From: Terrabacter tumescens
GTDB taxonomy: Bacteria; Actinomycetota; Actinomycetes; Actinomycetales; Dermatophilaceae
NCBI RefSeq assembly: GCF_014646815.1
Contig: NZ_BMNZ01000002.1
Location: forward strand, 310,001 to 374,000
Length of the DNA: 64,000 bases
Reading direction: 5' to 3'
Shown here piece after piece: positions 41,551 to 50,559 of the stretch (the stretch's first letter is position 1; each line of letters begins with the position of its first letter). The notes under the pieces are model-generated. The model was not told where the DNA came from. It worked only from the letters and a program-made list of their open reading frames with translations, and searched no databases. A program made the translations under genes and the position numbers.

Positions 41551-42330
41551 TCAGGCGCGCGAGCGCGCGCGACGGGCGGCGAAGGCGCCGGACCCGGCCG
41601 CGGCGAGCAGGGCGCCGCCACCGACGAGCATCAGGGCCTCGTTCTGGCCGCCGGTCTTGAGGTTGTCGGCGGCGAGGCCGCCACCGGTGTGCATGCCACC
41701 GGCGGGCGCGACGCGAAGAGCGCCACAGAGGGCCGGGTCGGTCGCCTCGGTGGGCAGCGACGGCATGAGGTCGCTCTTGGTGTCGCCGGAGTACTTGCCG
41801 TCCTTGTTGTAGTCGACACCGTGGATGACGACGACGGACTCGCCGGCCGAGATCGCCTTGGCGACGGCGCTCGAGACCTTGATGCTGCCGCGCTGGTAGG
41901 CGATCTTGCCGCCGGGGGCGGTGCTGAAGCGGTCGATGGCGAGGCCGGACTTCGGGCTCGTGTCACCGGTCTTGGTCAGCGAGACGACGATGTCGCCGTA
42001 GGCCGGTCCGCCCTCGGTCGTGTTGAGGTGGCCGTCGCCGTTCTTGTCGTCGGACAGGACCGGGCACTCGTGGCGGGCCTCGGCGCCGAAGTGGATGTGC
42101 GCGGCGTGCGGGTTGTCGGGGAGCAGGCCGTTGGCGGCCATGGTGACGGTGATCTTGTTGCCCTGGACGTCGACCATGGCGGTGCCGCTGCCGTCGACGC
42201 CGTTGCCGGCGACGGGCTTGAGGTTGGCGCTGACCCAGGTGTCCGCGGCGAAGGCCGGTCCGACGCTGAGGGCCATGGCTGCTGCCGCGGCGAGGCTGGC
42301 GCCGGCGATCCGAGTGGTGGTGGTGCGCAT
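41551..42330 (-). CDS. secreted CHRD-domain protein with cell-wall sorting-type tail
   Basis: 259 residues from ATG with AAGGAGG. Signal peptide 1-28 (MRTTTTRIAGASLAAAAAMALSVGPAFA). The mature part holds a CHRD-like domain (NPHAAHIHFGAEARHECPVLSDDKNGDGHLNTTEGGPAYGDIVVSL) with DKNGDGH and DYNKDGKYSGDTK acidic loops that look Ca-binding. The C-terminus has LKTGG, a hydrophobic helix (EALMLVGGGALLAAAGSGAFAA) and RRARSRA, a sortase sorting signal in which Pro of LPxTG is Lys. Likely substrate of the adjacent class F sortase. Confidence 0.8.
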   Translation of the reverse strand: MRTTTTRIAGASLAAAAAMALSVGPAFAADTWVSANLKPVAGNGVDGSGTAMVDVQGNKITVTMAANGLLPDNPHAAHIHFGAEARHECPVLSDDKNGDGHLNTTEGGPAYGDIVVSLTKTGDTSPKSGLAIDRFSTAPGGKIAYQRGSIKVSSAVAKAISAGESVVVIHGVDYNKDGKYSGDTKSDLMPSLPTEATDPALCGALRVAPAGGMHTGGGLAADNLKTGGQNEALMLVGGGALLAAAGSGAFAARRARSRA

Positions 42331-42546
42331 CTGTGTTCCTCCTTGACGAGGAGACAAACCGTCCATCCTGCTCTGCTTCAGACGGGGGGTCGTCGTCGAC
42401 CGTCTCCGCGCGGGGGTTCGCCGCGCAGGGCGCGACTGGATTGGGGTTCCAGCGAAATTTCTCGATGGGAACCCCGCCACGACCGGCGGCCGAGGTCTTG
42501 ACTGGGTGGAGCGGGCGCACCCCGTGCCCCGGAGAGAGGACCGACC

Positions 42547-42930
42547 GTGCTCCAGGACTCCCACGCGTTCAGCGGCTTCTCCGTCGACGACATCTCCGCG
42601 GCCAAGGCGTTCTATGCCGACACCCTCGGCCGGCGCGTCACCGAGGAGAACGGCATGCTGACGCTCCACCTCGCCGGCGACGGCGGCGACCGCCCGACAC
42701 TCGTCTACCCCAAGCCGAACCACGAACCGGCGTCGTTCACGATCCTCAACTTCCCGGTCGACGACGTCGAGGCCGCCGTCGACGACCTGACCGCGAGGGG
42801 TGTCACCTTCGAGACCTACGCGGGCACGCCGATGGAGACCGACGCCAAGGGCGTCTTCCGCCAGGGCGGCCCGCTCATCGCCTGGTTCACCGACCCCGCC
42901 GGCAACGTCCTGTCGGTCGTCGAGCGCTGA
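42547..42930 (+). CDS. VOC (glyoxalase-type) family protein
   Basis: 127 residues from GTG with an upstream GGAGAGAGG. Two beta-alpha-beta-beta-beta units: [27 protein letters not shown] and [26 protein letters not shown], ending [17 protein letters not shown]. Metal ligands are at the usual places, and the DPAGN ending is the typical VOC motif. Substrate unknown. Upstream is a 216-base gap holding a GGGGTTCC...GGAACCCC inverted repeat near 42443-42475. Confidence 0.85.
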   Translation: MLQDSHAFSGFSVDDISAAKAFYADTLGRRVTEENGMLTLHLAGDGGDRPTLVYPKPNHEPASFTILNFPVDDVEAAVDDLTARGVTFETYAGTPMETDAKGVFRQGGPLIAWFTDPAGNVLSVVER

Positions 42931-42957
42931 CCTGGCCGCGCCACACCGGGACCCTCG

Positions 42958-43329
42958 TCAGGTCTCGGAGCTCTCCGCGGCCGCCCGCCGCTCGAGGCAC
43001 AGCGCCGTGATCTGGGAGATCAGCTCGAGCGGCACCGGAGCGTTCATCGGGAAGCGCACCGTGTCCTTGGCGCGCCGGTAGGGGGCGATGGCCCGCTCGA
43101 ACACCGCGTCGCCCGTGGGCACGGGGTAGAGCCCGACGTGGTTCTTCCAGCCGGCGTAGTAGATGAGGGGCTTGCCGTCGACCGTGAAGGTCGCCATGCC
43201 GTAGCTGATCTTCTCCCCGGCGTGGGGCGCCGCGTCGTGGATCGTGCGCCGAACCTCCGCAAGCTGGGTCCGCGTCTCCTCGGGGTAGGAGGCGATGTAG
43301 TCGTCGACGGACGCAAATCTCGGGGCCAA
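42958..43329 (-). CDS. DUF1801 (iron chaperone-like) protein
   Basis: 123 residues from TTG (43327-43329) with a GAGG site. VDDYIASYPEETRTQLAEVRRTIHDAAPHAGEKISYGMATFTVDGKPLIYYAGWKNHVGLYPVP...KDTVRFPMNAPVPLELISQIT matches the family of the gene at 5339-5737. Paralogues are not adjacent. Function uncharacterised. Confidence 0.8.
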   Translation of the reverse strand: MAPRFASVDDYIASYPEETRTQLAEVRRTIHDAAPHAGEKISYGMATFTVDGKPLIYYAGWKNHVGLYPVPTGDAVFERAIAPYRRAKDTVRFPMNAPVPLELISQITALCLERRAAAESSET

Positions 43330-43482
43330 GCCAGGTCCTCACCTAGTTCCGGACCGGTCGTTGGAGGGGATGCCCCCGACTGTATTGGCCCAATGGGGCG
43401 TCTGCAAAGGAAGTTCGCATTGCAGGACCTAATGGTCACTCATTCCCAAAAGGGGCATCCGGCCGGGGTGAGCCTCTCGGCC

Positions 43483-44160
43483 TCAGACGTCGACCCACTC
43501 CTCGCCGGCGAGGATGCGGCCGACGACGCCGCCGGGGTGGCGTCCGAGCAGGGTCGCGGCGGCGAAGTCGGCAGCGAGCTGGTCGAAGACCTGGCCTCGG
43601 CGCAGCATCGCGTGCTTGCCGCCCTCGACGGTGACGTAGCCGACCAGGTCGGCGGTACGGCCGAGGTCCCGGGCGACCGCAGCGGAGTTCGTCGGTCGGG
43701 CGATGCGGTCGTCGTCGCCGTGGACGACGAGCACCCGGCGACCGGCGAGGTCGAGTCGTCCCTCCGTGGGGTAGACCCACGGGTTGAGGGCCACGGCGCT
43801 GACGACGCGATCCTCGCCGGCGGCGAGCAGCGCAGCGCGCCCGCCGAGCGAGTGGCCCACGAGCCCCACGGGCAGGTCGGGGCCGAAACGCTCGGCGACC
43901 TGCCCGAGCGCCCACCGCACGTCGTCGACGGGGGTGTGGTGCGCGTCCCAGCCGCGGGTCGAGTTGAGCAGCCGCAGCACGGCGAGCTCACCCTTGGCGG
44001 CGCGCGCGATCCGACCGGCGATCGGCACCATCCGCAGCACCGACAGCTGGGTCGGGCTGACCCGCATCGGACGCCGCCGCGCGGCGCCACCGTGGAGCAC
44101 GAGCGCGACGCCGCGGGGCGCGCTCGGCGCCGCCGTGTCGATGAGCCGCGCGTGCGTCAT
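43483..44160 (-). CDS. alpha/beta hydrolase
   Basis: 225 residues from ATG with GGAGGA at good spacing. RGVALVLHGGAARRR (oxyanion strand with HGG), LPVGLVGHSLGGRAALLAA (nucleophile elbow G-H-S-L-G-G), RRVLVVHGDDDRIARPTN (acid) and TVEGGKHAMLRRGQVFDQL (catalytic His). Complete catalytic triad. No signal peptide. Natural substrate unknown. Confidence 0.85.
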   Translation of the reverse strand: MTHARLIDTAAPSAPRGVALVLHGGAARRRPMRVSPTQLSVLRMVPIAGRIARAAKGELAVLRLLNSTRGWDAHHTPVDDVRWALGQVAERFGPDLPVGLVGHSLGGRAALLAAGEDRVVSAVALNPWVYPTEGRLDLAGRRVLVVHGDDDRIARPTNSAAVARDLGRTADLVGYVTVEGGKHAMLRRGQVFDQLAADFAAATLLGRHPGGVVGRILAGEEWVDV

Positions 44161-44206
44161 GTGGTCCTCCGCCTTCCGGGCCAGGGCCGCCGTGGGGCCA
44201 TCGATG

Positions 44207-44291
44207 GGGTATGCCGTGTGCTCGGGTTCGCGGGTCACGTCCGGACTTCGGAGCGCGAGCGTCCACGGCTTGGTGCGCACACGGCATACCC
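44207..44291. repeat. inverted pair of extended GTATGCC motifs
   Basis: GGGTATGCCGTGTGC (44207-44221) and its complement GCACACGGCATACCC (to 44290) form a 15-bp perfect inverted repeat about 55 bases apart in the gap between the hydrolase and the alcohol dehydrogenase gene. Confidence 0.7.
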
Positions 44292-44336
44292 GATCGGTGT
44301 CGCCGGGCGGCGGCTGTCGAAGGTTGGCGGCGCTGC

Positions 44337-45353
44337 TCAGGGACGCAGGAGGACCTTGATGGCGCGGCGCTCATCCATGGCCTTGTAGCCCTCGGCGACG
44401 TCGGCGAGCGGGAGGGACAGGTCGAAGACCTTGCCCGGGTCGATGCGGCCGTCGAGGACGCGCTCGAGCAGGTCGGGCAGGTAGGTGCGCACGGGTGCCA
44501 TGCCGCCGGCGAGCCCGACGTTGCGCACGAACATCTGGCGCACCGGGAGCTCGACCCCGTGCGGGGCGCCGACGAAGCCGACCGTCGAGCCCGGGCGGCC
44601 GATGCGGAAGGCGGTCTTCATCGACTGGTCGGTGCCGACGCACTCGAGCACCGAGTCGGCGCCGATGCCGCCGGTCAGCTCCATGACGGCCTCGACGCCG
44701 GCGTCGTCGCGCTCGGCGATGACGTGGGTGGCGCCGAACTCGCGGGCGAGGGCCTGGCGCGGCTCGTGGCGCGACATGGCGACGATGCGCTCGGCGCCGA
44801 GCTCCTTGGCGGCGATGACCCCGCACAGGCCGACGGCGCCGTCACCGATGACGACGGCGGTGCCACCGGGCTTGACGCGCGAGCTGACGGCGGCGTGCCA
44901 GCCGGTCGCCATGACATCGGCGAGGGTCAGCAGCGACGGGATGAGCGCGTCGTCGGGCATGCCGTCGGTCTTGACGAGGCTGCCGTCGGCCTGGTTGACG
45001 CGGACGAGCTCGGCCTGGCCGCTCTCGGTCCAGCCCTGGTGGTCGCAGACCGAGGTCATGCCGGCGAGGCAGTGCGGGCACGTGTTGTCGCAGTGGACGA
45101 ACGGGATGACGACGAAGTCACCCTTGGCGACGTGGCTGACGTCGGAGCCGATCTCCTCGACGACGCCGACGGCCTCGTGGCCGATGGTCGAGCCGGCCGT
45201 GATCGGGTTGGCGCCGCGGTAGGGCCAGAGGTCCGAGCCGCAGATGCAGCCCGCCACGACGCGCACAATGGCGTCGGTGGGCTCCTCGATCTTCGGGTCG
45301 GGAACGTCGGTCAGGCGGATGTCGCCGGGGGCATGGATCGTCGTCGCGCGCAT
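44337..45353 (-). CDS. zinc-dependent alcohol dehydrogenase (MDR family)
   Basis: 338 residues from ATG at 45353 with GGGAGG. The catalytic zinc motif GxCGSD-like CICGSDLWPY and GHEAVGVVEEIGSDV, structural zinc cysteines in CDNTCPHCLAGMTSVCD, cofactor fold AVVIGDGAVGLCGVIAAKELGAERIV, then ADSVLECVGTDQSMKTAF. Threonine/alcohol dehydrogenase group; NAD(P) specificity not clear. Upstream of the GTCGAGTG hairpins, which probably terminate the pirin transcript before this gene. Confidence 0.9.
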   Translation of the reverse strand: MRATTIHAPGDIRLTDVPDPKIEEPTDAIVRVVAGCICGSDLWPYRGANPITAGSTIGHEAVGVVEEIGSDVSHVAKGDFVVIPFVHCDNTCPHCLAGMTSVCDHQGWTESGQAELVRVNQADGSLVKTDGMPDDALIPSLLTLADVMATGWHAAVSSRVKPGGTAVVIGDGAVGLCGVIAAKELGAERIVAMSRHEPRQALAREFGATHVIAERDDAGVEAVMELTGGIGADSVLECVGTDQSMKTAFRIGRPGSTVGFVGAPHGVELPVRQMFVRNVGLAGGMAPVRTYLPDLLERVLDGRIDPGKVFDLSLPLADVAEGYKAMDERRAIKVLLRP

Positions 45354-45391
45354 GCGGCCATCCTCCCCCACTCACCCGACTGCCCCACTCG

Positions 45392-45486
45392 GTCGAGTGC
45401 CCAGTTCCCGGCGTCGGGAACTGGGCACTCGACCAGAAACTCTCGTCGAGTGCCCAGTTCCCCGCGTCGGGAAGTGGGCACTCGAC
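45392..45486. terminator. two tandem GTCGAGTG palindromes
   Basis: First palindrome: 18-bp perfect arms, GTCGAGTGCCCAGTTCCC (45392-45409) and complement (45416-45433), 6-base loop. Second: 45445-45462 and 45469-45486, one mismatch. A third half-copy follows at 45498. They lie downstream of the pirin gene, upstream of the ADH gene, both on the minus strand. Confidence 0.75.
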
Positions 45487-45521
45487 GGGTGTCTGGCGTC
45501 GAGTGCGCGGTTGCCGACGGG

Positions 45522-46520
45522 TCAGCCGCGGGAGCGGAGGCGCAGGTTGGGCAGTCCCGGGGCGGGGAGGGTGTGGTCCCAGACGTCGGGGAAGGTGCCG
45601 TAGGCCTCGGAGCCGCCCGTCTCGCGGGCCTGCTGCCACGCCTCGCGGAAGCCGACGACCTCGTCGTGGCTGCGGCCGATGAAGTTCCACCACATGACGA
45701 TCTGCTCGCCGAACGGCGCTCCGCCGAGCACGAGGAAGCGCGCCGGCTCGTCGGGGCCGGCCTCGACGGTGATCCGCTCGGTGCCGACGGCGTGGAAGGC
45801 GATCTCGCCCGGCTTGGCCGTGGCCTGCCCGACCGTGAGCAGGCCGGTGTCACAGAGGAGCCCGTGCTCGTGCCCGGGGTCCACGTCGAACGTCAGCGAG
45901 GCGCCGGGCTCGAGCGTCACCTCGGCGCCCACCAGGTCGGAGAACATCGTCACCGGTGAGGTCTGCCCGAAGAGCGTGCCGAGGAAGACGTGGACCCGCG
46001 CGCCGTCGACCTCGGTGACCGGCGGCGCGTAGTGCTCGAAGCCCGGCTCCGTGGAGCGGTCGGCGTCGGGGAGGGCGACCCACAGCTGCGCCCCGTGGAG
46101 CACCGTCGTGGCCGGGGTGGAGTACTCCGAGTGGGCGATGCCGCGGCCCGCGGTCATGATGTTGAGCTCGCCGGGCCGGACGAACGCGTGGACGCCGGTC
46201 GTGTCGCGGTGCTCGACCTCGCCGGTGAAGAGCCATGACACCGTCTGCAGCCCGGTGTGCGGGTGGCCGGGGACGACCATGCCGCCGGTCTGCGACACGT
46301 CGTCGGGGCCGTAGTGGTCGACGAAGCACCAGGCCCCGATGAGCGAGCGCTCGCGCTGCGGCAGGCTCCGGCGCACCGGCATCGCGCGCGGACCGCCGAG
46401 CGGCACCTCGCGGTAGGGGAGCACGACGGCCTCGGGCTGCTGCTCCGACTCTGGCTGCGACGACGGGGGCGCGTCCTCTCCGCAGACGATCTCGGTGGGG
46501 TGGCGGTCGGGGTTGCTCAC
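45522..46520 (-). CDS. pirin family protein
   Basis: 332 residues from GTG, six bases after a TAGCCT box (leaderless). Cupin domain with metal-site motifs GHPHTGLQTVSWLFTGEVEHRD and ELNIMTAGRGIAHSE, then a C-terminal cupin-like half and the WWNFIGRSHDEV motif typical of pirins. Known pirins are Fe-binding and some are quercetinases. Divergent from the MFS gene; the intergenic gap has two back-to-back leaderless promoters. Confidence 0.9.
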   Translation of the reverse strand: MSNPDRHPTEIVCGEDAPPSSQPESEQQPEAVVLPYREVPLGGPRAMPVRRSLPQRERSLIGAWCFVDHYGPDDVSQTGGMVVPGHPHTGLQTVSWLFTGEVEHRDTTGVHAFVRPGELNIMTAGRGIAHSEYSTPATTVLHGAQLWVALPDADRSTEPGFEHYAPPVTEVDGARVHVFLGTLFGQTSPVTMFSDLVGAEVTLEPGASLTFDVDPGHEHGLLCDTGLLTVGQATAKPGEIAFHAVGTERITVEAGPDEPARFLVLGGAPFGEQIVMWWNFIGRSHDEVVGFREAWQQARETGGSEAYGTFPDVWDHTLPAPGLPNLRLRSRG

Positions 46521-46526
46521 CTGATC

Positions 46527-46532
46527 AGGCTA
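46527..46532 (-). promoter_or_regulatory. leaderless-type -10 box TAGCCT of pirin gene
   Basis: On the minus strand, six bases before the GTG at 46520. Confidence 0.5.
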
Positions 46533-46555
46533 GGCCCGCTGGCAGGTCCGGTTGC

Positions 46556-46561
46556 TAGGTT
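46556..46561 (+). promoter_or_regulatory. leaderless-type -10 box TAGGTT of MFS gene
   Basis: Seven bases before the ATG at 46569; divergent from the pirin promoter. Confidence 0.5.
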
Positions 46562-46568
46562 GCCGCGC

Positions 46569-47864
46569 ATGACCGACGCGACCGCCGCTCCTGCCGACGC
46601 CGGAAGCCCGGGCCGCTGGTCGGCTTGGCGCGTCGTGTGGTGGTTCGGCTTCGTCAGCCTCGCCGCGGACATGGTCTACGAGGGTGCGCGCTCGATGTAC
46701 GGCCCGCTGCTCGCCTCGCTCGGGGCGACCGCGCTCGTCGTCGGCCTCGTGACCGGCGCCGGCGAGGCGATGGCGCTCGTGCTGCGCCTCGTCTTCGGGC
46801 CGCTCGCCGACCGGACGGGTCGCTACTGGGGCCTGACGATCGCCGGCTACGGCCTCACCGCCGTCTGCGTGCCGCTGCTCGCCGTGACGCCCTTCATCGG
46901 CGGCGCGGGCCTCGTCGTGGCCGCCGTCCTCATCCTGCTCGAGCGCTCCGGCAAGGCCGTGCGCAGCCCCTCGAAGTCGGCCCTGCTCGCGCACGTCGCC
47001 TCGGCCGTCGGCCGCGGCCGGGGCTTCGGCGTGCACAAGGCGCTCGACCAGGTCGGAGCCTTCGCCGGGCCGCTCCTCGTGGCCGCCGTCATCGCCGCGG
47101 CCGGCGCCATCTGGCCGGGCATGGCCGTGCTCGCGATCCCCGGGGTGGCAGCCATGCTGCTCCTCGCCGTCATCCGCTCGCGCGTGCCCGACCCGTCCGT
47201 CTACGACGTGGAGCCCGTCGCCGCGAACGACCCTGCGGCACAGCCGGTTGCGGACGCGTCGCCACCCCGCGGCGGGCTGCGTGGCTGGTTCGCCGATGCC
47301 GTCGGGTCAGGTCTGCCGCGCGAGTTCTTCGGCTACGCCTTCGCCGCCGGGCTCATGACCGGCGGGCTCGTCACCTTCGGCATCATCGGCTACCACCTGA
47401 CGGTCGGCGGGCTCGTCCCCGTCGCCACCGTCCCGGTCGTGTACGCCGGTGCCATGGCCGTCGAGGCGCTCGCGGCCCTCGGAGTGGGTCTCGTCTACGA
47501 CCGCCGCGGCGGCGCCGTGCTGTATGCCGTGCCGATCCTCGTCGCGCTCGTGCCCCCGCTCGCACTGGCCGGGTCCGTGTGGCTCTCGCTCGTCGGGGTC
47601 GCGGTCTGGGGCTTGGCCTACGGCGTCCAGGACTCGACGGTGAAGGCGCTCGTCGCGGAGGTCGTCGAGGCACCGAGGCGCGCGACGGCATACGGCGTCT
47701 TCGCAGGGGTGCAGGGAGCGTTCGCGATCATCGGCGGGCTCGTGGCCGGGTGGCTCTACGACCGGTCGCTGCCCGCGCTCGTGATCGTCGTCGCGGCGAC
47801 CCAGCTCGTCGCGCTCGTCCTCCTCGCGCGCACCGTCCGCTCCCTCCACCACCGGACCGTGTGA
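46569..47864 (+). CDS. MFS transporter
   Basis: 431 residues. About 12 hydrophobic segments; the first half has FVSLAADMVYEGARSMYGPLLASLGA and PLADRTGRYWGLTI (MFS signature loop after TM2), a central acidic/Pro-rich loop (VYDVEPVAANDPAAQPVADASPPRGG), and the second half has a similar VYDRRGGAVLYAV loop. The substrate is not inferable; the fold resembles actinobacterial permeases of the YitG/EmrD style only loosely. Two GTATGCC copies lie within the gene (47522, 47687). Terminated by the hairpin at 47921. Confidence 0.85.
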   Translation: MTDATAAPADAGSPGRWSAWRVVWWFGFVSLAADMVYEGARSMYGPLLASLGATALVVGLVTGAGEAMALVLRLVFGPLADRTGRYWGLTIAGYGLTAVCVPLLAVTPFIGGAGLVVAAVLILLERSGKAVRSPSKSALLAHVASAVGRGRGFGVHKALDQVGAFAGPLLVAAVIAAAGAIWPGMAVLAIPGVAAMLLLAVIRSRVPDPSVYDVEPVAANDPAAQPVADASPPRGGLRGWFADAVGSGLPREFFGYAFAAGLMTGGLVTFGIIGYHLTVGGLVPVATVPVVYAGAMAVEALAALGVGLVYDRRGGAVLYAVPILVALVPPLALAGSVWLSLVGVAVWGLAYGVQDSTVKALVAEVVEAPRRATAYGVFAGVQGAFAIIGGLVAGWLYDRSLPALVIVVAATQLVALVLLARTVRSLHHRTV

Positions 47865-47920
47865 CGACGAGGCCACTCGAGTTGGCGCCCCGACCGTCGA
47901 GTGAGCGCCCCGCCCCACAC

Positions 47921-47966
47921 GAGTGAGCGCCCCGCCCCATAGAAGCGTGGGACGGGGCGCTCACTC
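47921..47966. terminator. GAGTGAGCGCCCCG hairpin between convergent genes
   Basis: 19-base arms with one mismatch (47921-47939 and 47948-47966), just before the stop of the subtilase; a half-copy GTCGAGTGAGCGCC precedes it at about 47895. Serves the convergent MFS and subtilase genes. Confidence 0.75.
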
Positions 47967-47979
47967 GAGGTGTTGAACG

Positions 47980-49504
47980 TCAGCTCACGGCGTCGAGGGC
48001 GTCGATGATGCCCTCGCCGTAGTAGCTGTTGTCAGCAGCCGGTCCCGTGCAGGCCGGGCCGTAGTTGAGCTCGGCGGGTGCACACGCGTGGTCGTCGGCC
48101 TGCGCGCGGAGCTTGTCGACCATCTGCGCGGGCGTCCACGTCGGGTGCACCGACTTCATGAGGGCGAGCACGCCGGCGACGTGCGGCGACGCCATGGACG
48201 TGCCGCTCTTGTTCCCGTAGCCGTTGTTGGCGACGACGGTCGAGAGGATCGTGCGACCCGGAGCGGCCACATCGATCTTGCCGAGGCCACGGTTCGAGAA
48301 GTACGCGAGCGCGCCGGTGCGGGTGACAGCCGAGACCGTCACGACGCCGGGGAGCTCGGTCGGGATGTCCTCGCAGCCGCTGTTGAGCGTGCGCGAGACC
48401 TGGCCCGAGGCCGGCTGGTCGTCCGGGCTGCCGGTGTCCTTGAACGACGACTTGTCGCTCAGGTCGTGGGCGGAGTTGCCGGCCGCGGCGGCGTGGACGA
48501 CACCCTGCTTCGTCGACCAGGCGACGGCGCGGCGCACGGCCTCCTTGGCGGCGTACTGGTCGGGCTGGTCCTCGCAGTAGAACTCGAACGGGTCGACGTA
48601 GTAGCTGTTGTTCGTCACGTCCATGTGCTTCATGCCGGCCCAGATGAACCCGCACACGGCGTACTCCGGGTAGATGAAGCCGTCGTCGTTGACGACCTTG
48701 ACGGCGGCCATCCGCACGTTCGGGGCGACGCCGACGATGCCGACACCGTTGCGGGCCGCGGCGATCGTGCCGGCCACGTGGGGTGCCGTGGTCGCTCGTC
48801 GTCGGGTACCAGCCGGTGGCGGAGAGGTCGGGGCGGCCGGCGTCGGAGCAGTTGACCGAGTCGGCGACGTCGATGTTCTTGACGAGGTCGGGGTGGTCGG
48901 GGTCGATGCCGCTGTCGAGCACGCCGACGAGGACGTTGCGCGAGCCGTCGGTGATCTTGTGGGCCTGGTCGGCCTTGATCATCGTCATGTCCCACTGCTC
49001 GGTCTCGCGCGGGTCGGTCGTGGCGGCCGGCGAGGCGTCGGACTCGACGTCGCCATTGAATGCCTTCTTGGCGCCCTTCATGTAGCCGGAGGCGCCGCGC
49101 CCCCAGGACGCCCCGACGGCCTCGGGGGTGCCCTCGGTGACGGCGACCGTGCGGCTGGCCCCGACCGAGTCGACGGCGTTGCCGCCCTTGGCGACGACGT
49201 CGGCGCGGAAGGTCGAGACCTTCGAGTGCGCGACGACGACACCGATCTGCGGCCACGACTGGACGACGACGCCGCCGGCGGCACGGACGGCCGACTCGAC
49301 GAGACGGGTCTGGCCGGGGTTGGCGATGCGCGCGTTGACGATGTAGCTCATGAGCTGCCCGTCCGGCGCGCTGATGGTGACGGGCGTCGAGACCGGTTCG
49401 GCGTCGGTCGAGGCGACGGCGACCCCACCGACGGCTGCGGTGGAGGCGAGGGCGAGTGACGCGACGGCGACGGCGCCGCGTCTGGTCAGGCTGAGGTGTC
49501 GCAT
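47980..49504 (-). pseudogene. secreted S8 subtilase, frameshifted just after the catalytic His motif
   Basis: The N-terminal frame encodes a signal peptide (1-33) and propeptide, then VLVGVLDSGIDPDHP (catalytic Asp197) and SDHGT; it then goes out of frame. The other frame resumes with HVAGTIAAARNGVGIVGVAPN and continues to GTSMASPHVAGVLALMKS (Ser). Removal of one base from the CCCC run at about 48780-48783 would join them. Total length is 1525 bases, one too many. Either inactivated or a homopolymer sequencing error. The C-terminus ends after the Ser motif with no extra domain. Convergent with the MFS gene. Confidence 0.8.
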
Positions 49505-49646
49505 GTGGTGAGCTCCCAGGGTGTGAGTGGGACTGTGCTGGCGCCCGGATCGGGCGCACCGTCACATCCTCGGGGGCTACTCGCCGGTTCGGGGCCGAGA
49601 GGCCGGGGCAATTTCGGGCGACTCTGGAAAGCCTGATCGGGCGGCT

Positions 49647-50363
49647 TCAGACCGTCTCGGCGGACTCGGGCCGAGTGAGCGGCGCGAGCGCGATGAGCAG
49701 CACGAGGGAGCCGAGCGGCCCCAGCCCCCAAGGGAGCACGAGCAACAGCGCGCCGATGGCTGCGAGTGCGAGTGCGCCCACCGGCATACGACCCTCGAGC
49801 GCCAGCGCGACGAGAACGGCCGCGAGTGCCAGACCGGTGAGCACGGCACCGCCCGACGCGAGGACCGACGGGATCGTGTCGTCGAGCAGCCCGGTGAGCC
49901 GGCCCAGCCAGACCGCGCCCGTGGCGCCGGCGCCGAAGGCCGCGAGCAGCGCCGTCGGCACGGCGAGCGGCAGGTGGCGCAGCCGGACGCCGAGGCTCGT
50001 CGTGAGCCACGCGAACCCGGCGACGGACAGCACGAGCAGCACCCCCGCGGCGACGGACAGCGCGCCGTCGGCGTGCGCGGCGGCCAGGCCTCCGAGCCCA
50101 CCGAGGTTGCCGAGGCCGCCTGCGTCGTCGAGCGTGTCGAGGCCGTCGACCCACTCGACGATCCCGTGGGCGAAGAGCAGCAGGGGCGCCAGCAGCGCGA
50201 GCAGCGGCACCCGGTCGGACGACACCTGGCCCGCCGTCGCCGCAGTCGCGCTCGGGTGGGACGTCGTCGGCCGGGAGGTGGTCGTATGCGTGTTCGCCGG
50301 TCGCGTCGTCACCGTGGCCGTCTGCATCGGCACCCGTGCGGGGGCCAGCGTGCTCGTCGTCAT
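49647..50363 (-). CDS. multi-TM membrane protein of unknown function
   Basis: 238 residues from ATG at 50363 (the open frame starts 12 codons earlier with GTG). After a Thr-rich cytoplasmic head of ~55 residues, five or six helices (LLALLAPLLLFAHGIVEW, SVAAGVLLVLSVAGFAWL, PLAVPTALLAAFGAGATGAVWLG, ASGGAVLTGLALAAVLVALAL, ALALAAIGALLLVLPWGLGPLGSLVLLIAL). No family recognised. A divergent gap (~200 bases) separates it from the PGWP gene. Confidence 0.65.
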   Translation of the reverse strand: MTTSTLAPARVPMQTATVTTRPANTHTTTSRPTTSHPSATAATAGQVSSDRVPLLALLAPLLLFAHGIVEWVDGLDTLDDAGGLGNLGGLGGLAAAHADGALSVAAGVLLVLSVAGFAWLTTSLGVRLRHLPLAVPTALLAAFGAGATGAVWLGRLTGLLDDTIPSVLASGGAVLTGLALAAVLVALALEGRMPVGALALAAIGALLLVLPWGLGPLGSLVLLIALAPLTRPESAETV

Positions 50364-50559
50364 GCGTCCAGCGTGGCCGTCGGCGGCGGTGGTGCCCATC
50401 GGGGTCGACCCCGAGCCGTCCCCCAGCGTCCCCTGAGAGGAGGGAGGTGCAGCCGGGTGTTTTTGTGCATTTCGGAGACTTTGACCGCCTTTGGTCGTAG
50501 CGTGCGGCTGAGGGGTCGAGGTCAGGGTCGGCCCTCAGGCTCTGGTCAAAGGGGTAGAC

